DNA from: Ga0077536 sp943370145
GTDB taxonomy: Bacteria; Pseudomonadota; Gammaproteobacteria; Ga0077536
DNA length: 64,000 nt
Direction of reading: 5' to 3'
Assembly (NCBI GenBank): GCA_943370145.1
Contig: CALRPY020000008.1
Span: 37,235 to 101,234 of the forward strand
The notes under the pieces were generated by a model, which saw only the letters and a program-made list of their open reading frames with translations, searched no databases and was not told the DNA's origin. The number at the start of each line of letters is the position of its first letter. Positions within the stretch are counted from its first letter, which is position 1. The position numbers were made by a program, and so were the translations under genes. Positions 59,582-64,000 of the stretch are shown one piece after another.

Positions 59582-60535
59582 CGCGGCAGTCTCCTTCAGC
59601 AACGCCGAGACCTGCGCGCCGAAACGTCGCCCGAGCTGTTCGAGCACGTGCTGTTTGGGCGTGAAGTCGACGATCTCTTCCGCCCCGATGATTTCGCGCG
59701 CGACGAAACTTGCCGAGCCCAGGGCGTCCACGAGGCCGAGCTCCAGGCCGCGTTCACCGCTCCACACGAAACCGTTGAACAGGTCGGCGTCCGCTTTCAG
59801 GCGGTCACCGCGGCCCCGCTTCACCGTATTGATGAACTGCTGGTGGATCTCGGAGAGCAGACCCGAGACATGCGCCACCTCGTCCTGCTTCAGCGGGGAG
59901 AACGGATCGAGGAAGCCCTTGTGTTCGCCTGCCGTCAACAGGCGGCGCTCGACGCCAAGCTTGTCCAGCGCCTCGACGAAACCGAAACCGTCCATGCGCA
60001 CGCCGATCGAACCGACGATGCTGGCCTTGTCGGCATAAATCTCGTCGGCCGCAACCGCGACGTAATAGCCGCCTGACGCGCAGATGTCCTGGATGACGGC
60101 ATACACCGGTATTTTCGGGTGCTTCTTCTTGAGTCTGTGGATTTCGTCATTGATGTAGCCGGACTGGACCGGGCTGCCGCCGGGGCTGTTGATGCGGATG
60201 ACGACGCCCTTGGTGCGCTCGTCCTTGAAGGCCGCGCGCAGACCGGTGACGACGCTGTCGGCGCCGGCCGGCATTTCCGCCGCGATCAGACCCTGGACGT
60301 CGACCAGCGCGGTGATCCTGTCGGCGGCCACGAAAGCGCCGGGATCCGCTCCTCGCCAGGAGAAGACGACGATGCCGACCAGGTAGGCCAGCAGGGCCAG
60401 CTTGAAGAAGATGCCCCAGCGACGGGCCGCGCGCTGCTCGCGCAGCACATCGTACGCAAATCGCTTCAGGAGTCTGCGTTCCCAGTCGGCCTCGTCGGTG
60501 GGGCTGGTGGCGGGTCTGTCGGAGGGTTCGGTCAT
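59570..60535 (-). CDS. sppA: Signal peptide peptidase SppA-like S49 protease
   Basis: 321-residue inner-membrane protease with one N-terminal helix (FFKLALLAYLVGIVVFSW, about residues 43-60) and a periplasmic S49 domain: GVVIRINSPGGSPVQSGYI, the nucleophile serine in QDICASGGYYVAVAADEIYA and ASIVGSIGVRMDGFG. It is the short (single-repeat) form. It degrades leftover signal peptides. The ATG at 60535 is preferred to the upstream frame at 60583, which would reach rluC. Confidence 0.92.
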   Translation of the reverse strand: MTEPSDRPATSPTDEADWERRLLKRFAYDVLREQRAARRWGIFFKLALLAYLVGIVVFSWRGADPGAFVAADRITALVDVQGLIAAEMPAGADSVVTGLRAAFKDERTKGVVIRINSPGGSPVQSGYINDEIHRLKKKHPKIPVYAVIQDICASGGYYVAVAADEIYADKASIVGSIGVRMDGFGFVEALDKLGVERRLLTAGEHKGFLDPFSPLKQDEVAHVSGLLSEIHQQFINTVKRGRGDRLKADADLFNGFVWSGERGLELGLVDALGSASFVAREIIGAEEIVDFTPKQHVLEQLGRRFGAQVSALLKETAALGW

Positions 60536-60582
60536 TGGATCTTTCCGTGTACGGCGCCCGGGGAGTCTAGCAGAGGGGCTCA

Positions 60583-61539
60583 TTATTCATGAGCAGCTCC
60601 CCCGCTCGTGGCGTCGAGCTGGCCGAGGACGAGCGCCAGATCTTCGGGCAGCGGCGCCGTGAACTCGTAGACGCGCTCGAGCCGGAAGCGCAGCCGCTCG
60701 GCGTGGAGGAACAGCCGGCGCAGGCCGCGCGCGCGCAGGGCCTTGTTGAATGCCGGGTCGCCGTAACGTTCGTCGCCGGCGACGGGATGGCCGAGGTGGG
60801 CGGCATGGGCACGAATCTGGTGTGTACGTCCGGTGTCCAGCGTCACGGCGGCCAGGGTTGCGCCTGCATAACGGGTGCGCACGCGGAACAGGGTGCGGGC
60901 AGGCGCGCCCTCGTCGCTGACGACCGCCCTGCGTTCACCGTGCTGGTCGGGAATCATCGCCAGCGGCGCCTCGCACTCGACCGGACGGCGCGGCAGGCTG
61001 CCGGCGAGCAGGGCCACGTAGGCCTTGGTCATCTCCCCTTCGCGCAACTGCCGATGGAGTTCACGCAAGGTCAGGGCGTCGCGCGCGAACAACAGGCAGC
61101 CGGAGGTTTCCCGGTCGAGGCGGTGGACCAGGTCGACCTTGCCGGCGTCGGGACGCAAGGACCTGATGACGTCGATGAGCCCGAAGTCGAGCCCGGAGCC
61201 GCCGTGAACCGCGAGTCCGGCCGGTTTGTTGAGGACGATGATCCGTTCGTCCTCGTAGAGGATTGCGCGCTCGACGCGGGCAAGTACCTGCGTTCCGATC
61301 CGGGCCGGCGCGGCCTCGTTGACAGCGAACGGCGGTATCCGGACCTTGTCGCCGACCGCGAGGCGCAGACCAGGGCTTGCGCGCCGGCCGTTGACCCGGA
61401 CCTCGCCGCTGCGGATGACGCGGTAGACGTAAGCGCGCGGTGCGCCCTCGAGGATGGTCGCGAGAAAATTGTCGAGGCGGCGGTCGGCCTGATCGGCCGC
61501 CACTTCCGCTACCCGCGCCGCTGATTTGCTGACTGTCAC
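60583..61539 (-). CDS. rluC: 23S rRNA pseudouridine synthase RluC
   Basis: 318-residue enzyme: an S4 RNA-binding domain (RLDNFLATILEGAPRAYVYR, VIRSGEVRVNGRRA) followed by the catalytic domain with the aspartate in LVHRLDRETSGCLLFAR and GRTHQIRAHAAHLGHPVAGD. RluC modifies 23S rRNA in the peptidyl-transferase region. It begins with GTG and is divergent from rne, its usual neighbour in gammaproteobacteria. Confidence 0.95.
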   Translation of the reverse strand: MTVSKSAARVAEVAADQADRRLDNFLATILEGAPRAYVYRVIRSGEVRVNGRRASPGLRLAVGDKVRIPPFAVNEAAPARIGTQVLARVERAILYEDERIIVLNKPAGLAVHGGSGLDFGLIDVIRSLRPDAGKVDLVHRLDRETSGCLLFARDALTLRELHRQLREGEMTKAYVALLAGSLPRRPVECEAPLAMIPDQHGERRAVVSDEGAPARTLFRVRTRYAGATLAAVTLDTGRTHQIRAHAAHLGHPVAGDERYGDPAFNKALRARGLRRLFLHAERLRFRLERVYEFTAPLPEDLALVLGQLDATSGGAAHE

Positions 61540-61974
61540 CGTGTTGTTCTCTTTCGACCGCGTGTTGATTGCCGTGGGGTGTCAACGCTGATATATTCCT
61601 GCCGACTCTGTGCCGCGCGCACCGTGAATTGTGTTCAAGGACCAATTAGTTAGCGCGGATAGCAACGGCAGTTTATCAAACCGGGAGCGTGGACCGATCC
61701 GCTTCTGTCCCCAGCGATTGTTCGCTGTCGGATAAGCCGCCTCGCAAGATGCCACCAGCGCGACGCTTCCGGCACCCCCAGTGCAACGCGCAGTGACGTC
61801 AATGCGCTGCCTATCGTCCACTTCCGGTTTCTCCCGGCCAGAGCGTAATCGGCCCCGGGCACCAACGCCCGTGGTCTGCGCAACGCATCGCATCCGCAGT
61901 CGCCATTCCAACGGGCCATACGCCGGGCGGCACGTCATCAGCATGACGCGGATGCGCAGCCAAGGATTCCATTA
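61540..61974 (+). promoter_or_regulatory. rluC-rne divergent region with long rne leader
   Basis: 435 bases without a gene between divergent rluC and rne. In E. coli the rne 5' untranslated region is about 360 bases and RNase E cleaves its own leader; the similar length here suggests the same autoregulation. AT-rich sequence near 61610-61680 could hold the rne promoter; hexamers could not be fixed. Short minus-strand frames in the gap lack any support. Confidence 0.5.
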
Positions 61975-63921
61975 ATGAAAAGAATGCTAATCAACGCAAC
62001 TCAGCGTGAGGAGTTGCGGGTTGCTCTCGTCGATGGCCAGAAGCTTTTCGACCTCGATATCGAAGCGGTCGGCAAGGAACAGAAGAAATCCAATATCTAC
62101 AAGGCTCGGATCGTGCGTATCGAGCCTTCGCTGGAGGCCGCCTTCGTCGATTACGGCGCGGACCGCCACGGGTTCCTGCCGCTGAAGGAAGTCTCGCGTC
62201 ACCTGTACAGGGAATCGGCGCGCAACGCGACCGGCCGGGTGAACATCAAGGAAGCCCTCAGCGAGGGACAGGAACTGATTGTCCAGGTGGAGAAGGAGGA
62301 ACGCGGCAACAAGGGTGCCGCGCTGACGACCTTCGTCAGCCTGGCCGGCCGTTACCTGGTCGCGATGCCGAACAACCCCCGCGCCGGCGGCGTATCGCGC
62401 CAGATTGAAGGAGACGCCCGCGAGGAAGCCAAGGAGGCCATGAGCGGCCTCACCATCCCCGAAAACATCGGCCTCATCCTGCGCACGGCGGGCATCGGCA
62501 AGAGTTCCGAGGAATTGCAGTGGGACCTCGATTACCTGGTCCAGCTGTGGCAGGCGATCGATGCGGCGTCAGCCGGACGGCAGGCGCCCTTCCTGATCTA
62601 CCAGGACCAGAACGTCATCATCCGCGCAATCCGGGATTACCTGCGCAGCGACATCGCTGAAATCCTGATCGATGACGAAACGCTGTACCAGACCGCCTGC
62701 GACTTCATGAAGCAGGTGATGCCGCAGAACATCAACAAGCTGAAGATGTACACGGACAGCGTGCCGCTGTTCACGCGCTACCAGATCGAAAGCCAGATTG
62801 AGACGGCCTTCAGCCGCGAAGTCCGCCTGCCCAGCGGTGGCGCGCTGGTCATCGAGCCCACCGAGGCGCTGATCACGATCGACATCAACTCGGCGCGCGC
62901 GACGCACGGCGGGGATATCGAGGAAACGGCGCTCCTCACCAATCTCGAGGCCGCCGAGGAGATAGCGACGCAACTGCGGCTGCGCGATCTGGGCGGACTC
63001 ATCGTGATCGACTTCATCGACATGATGTCGGCCAAGAACCAGCGCGCCGTCGAGAACAAGATGCGGGACTGCGTGAAGATGGATCGCGCCCGCGTCCAGA
63101 TTGGTCGCATCTCGCGCTTCGGACTGCTGGAGATGTCGCGGCAGCGCCTGCGCCCGTCGCTCGCCGAGTTCAGCCACGAAATCTGCCCGCGCTGCGAGGG
63201 CGTCGGCACCATCCGCAGCCTGCGCTCCACCGCCCTGACCGTCCTGCGCATGCTGGAAGAAGAAGCGATGAAGGACTCGACCGCGAAAGTGGTCGCGCAG
63301 GTGCCCGTGGACGTCGCGACCTTCCTGTTCAACGAAAAGCGGCGCGACGTGTCGCGCATCGAAGAGCGACAGGAGGTCGAGATCATCCTGGTACCGAACC
63401 AGAATCTCGAAACCCCGCATTTCAACGTCCAGCGCATCCGTGAGCAGGACCTTGCCAAGCGCGATCTCGGCGAAAGCTACGAACTCGTCACCGAGGTGGC
63501 GCCGGGGCCTGCGCTGGATTACACCAAGCCGGCAGCGCCCGTCCGCCAGGAGCAGGCCGCAGTGCGCGACATCGTGCGCAATGCGCCGCAGGAAGCAGCG
63601 GCGACGCCGGCACCCGTCGCGGAGCCACCGCGCGGCGGTGGCGTACTGAAGCGATTCATCTCCGCGCTGTTCGGCGCGCCGGCGAGCGATGGTGCGGCGG
63701 CGTCTGCGCCTGCGTCTGCCTCTTCGTCGCAAGGGGCTTCGGCCGCGGGTCGACAGCAGCAGCCAAGAGGCCAGCAACCCGCCGCGGGCGGCGAGCGCTC
63801 GCGCGACGAGCAACGCCGCCGCTCCGAGCGTGGCGGCCGCGGCCGCGGCCGCGGTGGGCAGGATGGCCAGCGCCAGCGGGGTGACCAGGAGCCCCGGACG
63901 ACCGACGAGTCGGCTCGCTAG
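61975..63921 (+). CDS. rne: Ribonuclease E, catalytic domain with interrupted C-terminal tail
   Basis: 648 codons to a TAG. The catalytic half aligns with E. coli RNase E position for position: Asp303 in [13 protein letters not shown], Asp346 in [13 protein letters not shown] and the zinc-link Cys404/Cys407 in [10 protein letters not shown]. An S1 domain lies at about 35-120. A short amphipathic segment ([14 protein letters not shown], about residue 555) resembles the membrane-targeting sequence, followed by an Arg/Gly/Gln-rich tail. The frame continues open after the TAG with the same RG-rich composition to the window end, so the true protein may be longer (nonsense mutation, sequence error or late true stop). 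RNase E organises mRNA decay and rRNA/tRNA processing. Confidence 0.95.
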   Translation: MKRMLINATQREELRVALVDGQKLFDLDIEAVGKEQKKSNIYKARIVRIEPSLEAAFVDYGADRHGFLPLKEVSRHLYRESARNATGRVNIKEALSEGQELIVQVEKEERGNKGAALTTFVSLAGRYLVAMPNNPRAGGVSRQIEGDAREEAKEAMSGLTIPENIGLILRTAGIGKSSEELQWDLDYLVQLWQAIDAASAGRQAPFLIYQDQNVIIRAIRDYLRSDIAEILIDDETLYQTACDFMKQVMPQNINKLKMYTDSVPLFTRYQIESQIETAFSREVRLPSGGALVIEPTEALITIDINSARATHGGDIEETALLTNLEAAEEIATQLRLRDLGGLIVIDFIDMMSAKNQRAVENKMRDCVKMDRARVQIGRISRFGLLEMSRQRLRPSLAEFSHEICPRCEGVGTIRSLRSTALTVLRMLEEEAMKDSTAKVVAQVPVDVATFLFNEKRRDVSRIEERQEVEIILVPNQNLETPHFNVQRIREQDLAKRDLGESYELVTEVAPGPALDYTKPAAPVRQEQAAVRDIVRNAPQEAAATPAPVAEPPRGGGVLKRFISALFGAPASDGAAASAPASASSSQGASAAGRQQQPRGQQPAAGGERSRDEQRRRSERGGRGRGRGGQDGQRQRGDQEPRTTDESAR

Positions 63922-64000
63922 GGTGCTGCTGCACCGGAGCGAGGCGAAAACCGCAGGGGCGGTGGTGAACGGCGCGAGGGCGGCCGCCAGCGTGGCGATC
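63922..64000 (+). other. In-frame continuation of the rne tail beyond the TAG
   Basis: The 26 codons after the rne TAG, read in the same frame, give GAAAPERGENRRGGGERREG and then GRQRGD, the same Arg/Gly/Glu-rich low-complexity composition as the tail before the stop. The frame is open to the window end. It is best read as part of the original rne gene separated by a premature stop. Confidence 0.55.

Overview
The window is about 64 kb of a GC-rich (mostly roughly 60-66% G+C by eye) chromosome, most likely from a gammaproteobacterium. The block rluC - sppA - maf - yceD - rpmF - plsX - fabD - fabG - acpP - fabF - pabC - mltG - tmk - holB - pilZ - tatD, next to rne, is the classical gammaproteobacterial fatty-acid/cell-envelope block. 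Exosortase, VPLPA-CTERM and PEP-CTERM genes point to an environmental, biofilm-forming organism. No tRNA, rRNA or CRISPR was seen.

Layout. (1) 0-2.3 kb: end of manC, a dense patch of palindromic intergenic repeats, an MNT nucleotidyltransferase whose partner gene is cut short, and a hicA-hicB toxin-antitoxin pair. (2) 2.3-24 kb: an exosortase-linked exopolysaccharide locus. The core machinery is GC-rich: export protein, outer-membrane barrel, chain-length determinant, tyrosine-kinase-like ATPase, ExeA-like ATPase, then exosortase XrtD with EpsI domain, a WecA-like initiating transferase, gmd and fcl. Between them lies a strikingly AT-richer cassette (about 8.07-18.5 kb) with most of wecB, several glycosyltransferases, a flippase, a polymerase/ligase and a secreted putative glycosidase. 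One glycosyltransferase gene there appears to have had its middle replaced by another, GC-rich glycosyltransferase gene. (3) 24-31.6 kb: SEC-C protein, PrsT-type TPR lipoprotein, twin palindromes, a VPLPA-CTERM protein, an outer-membrane protein and beta-carbonic anhydrase. (4) 31.8-36.7 kb: an Lrp/AsnC regulator divergent from an AceE/MdeB-type 2-oxo-acid dehydrogenase E1, a PEP-CTERM protein and a flavin-binding-fold protein.

(5) 36.9-48.7 kb: a sulfur-flavoured accessory region. SoxC-SoxD are followed by a sigma-54 activator, a four-gene catabolic operon (VOC, GFA, MmgE/PrpD, hydroxyisobutyrate-dehydrogenase-like) and, divergent from it, a complete sulfate ABC importer. The intergenic space at 44.58-44.94 kb carries candidate sigma-54 promoters in both directions around AAATATG/CATATTT boxes. 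The same boxes occur as 9-bp iterons upstream of the sigma-54 activator gene, which suggests one regulon. (6) 48.8-61.5 kb: the conserved housekeeping block, on the minus strand except maf. (7) 62-64 kb: rne, whose frame meets a TAG inside its Arg/Gly-rich tail, yet stays open with the same composition to the end of the window.

How the parts work together: ManC, Gmd and Fcl supply GDP-mannose and GDP-fucose, and WecB supplies UDP-ManNAc. The WecA-like enzyme starts the lipid-linked unit, glycosyltransferases extend it, and flippase, polymerase, chain-length protein, export protein and barrel assemble and export it. XrtD sorts C-terminally tagged proteins such as the VPLPA-CTERM protein at 28.7 kb to the surface. 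Functional statements are family-level inferences from sequence motifs; no database search was possible.
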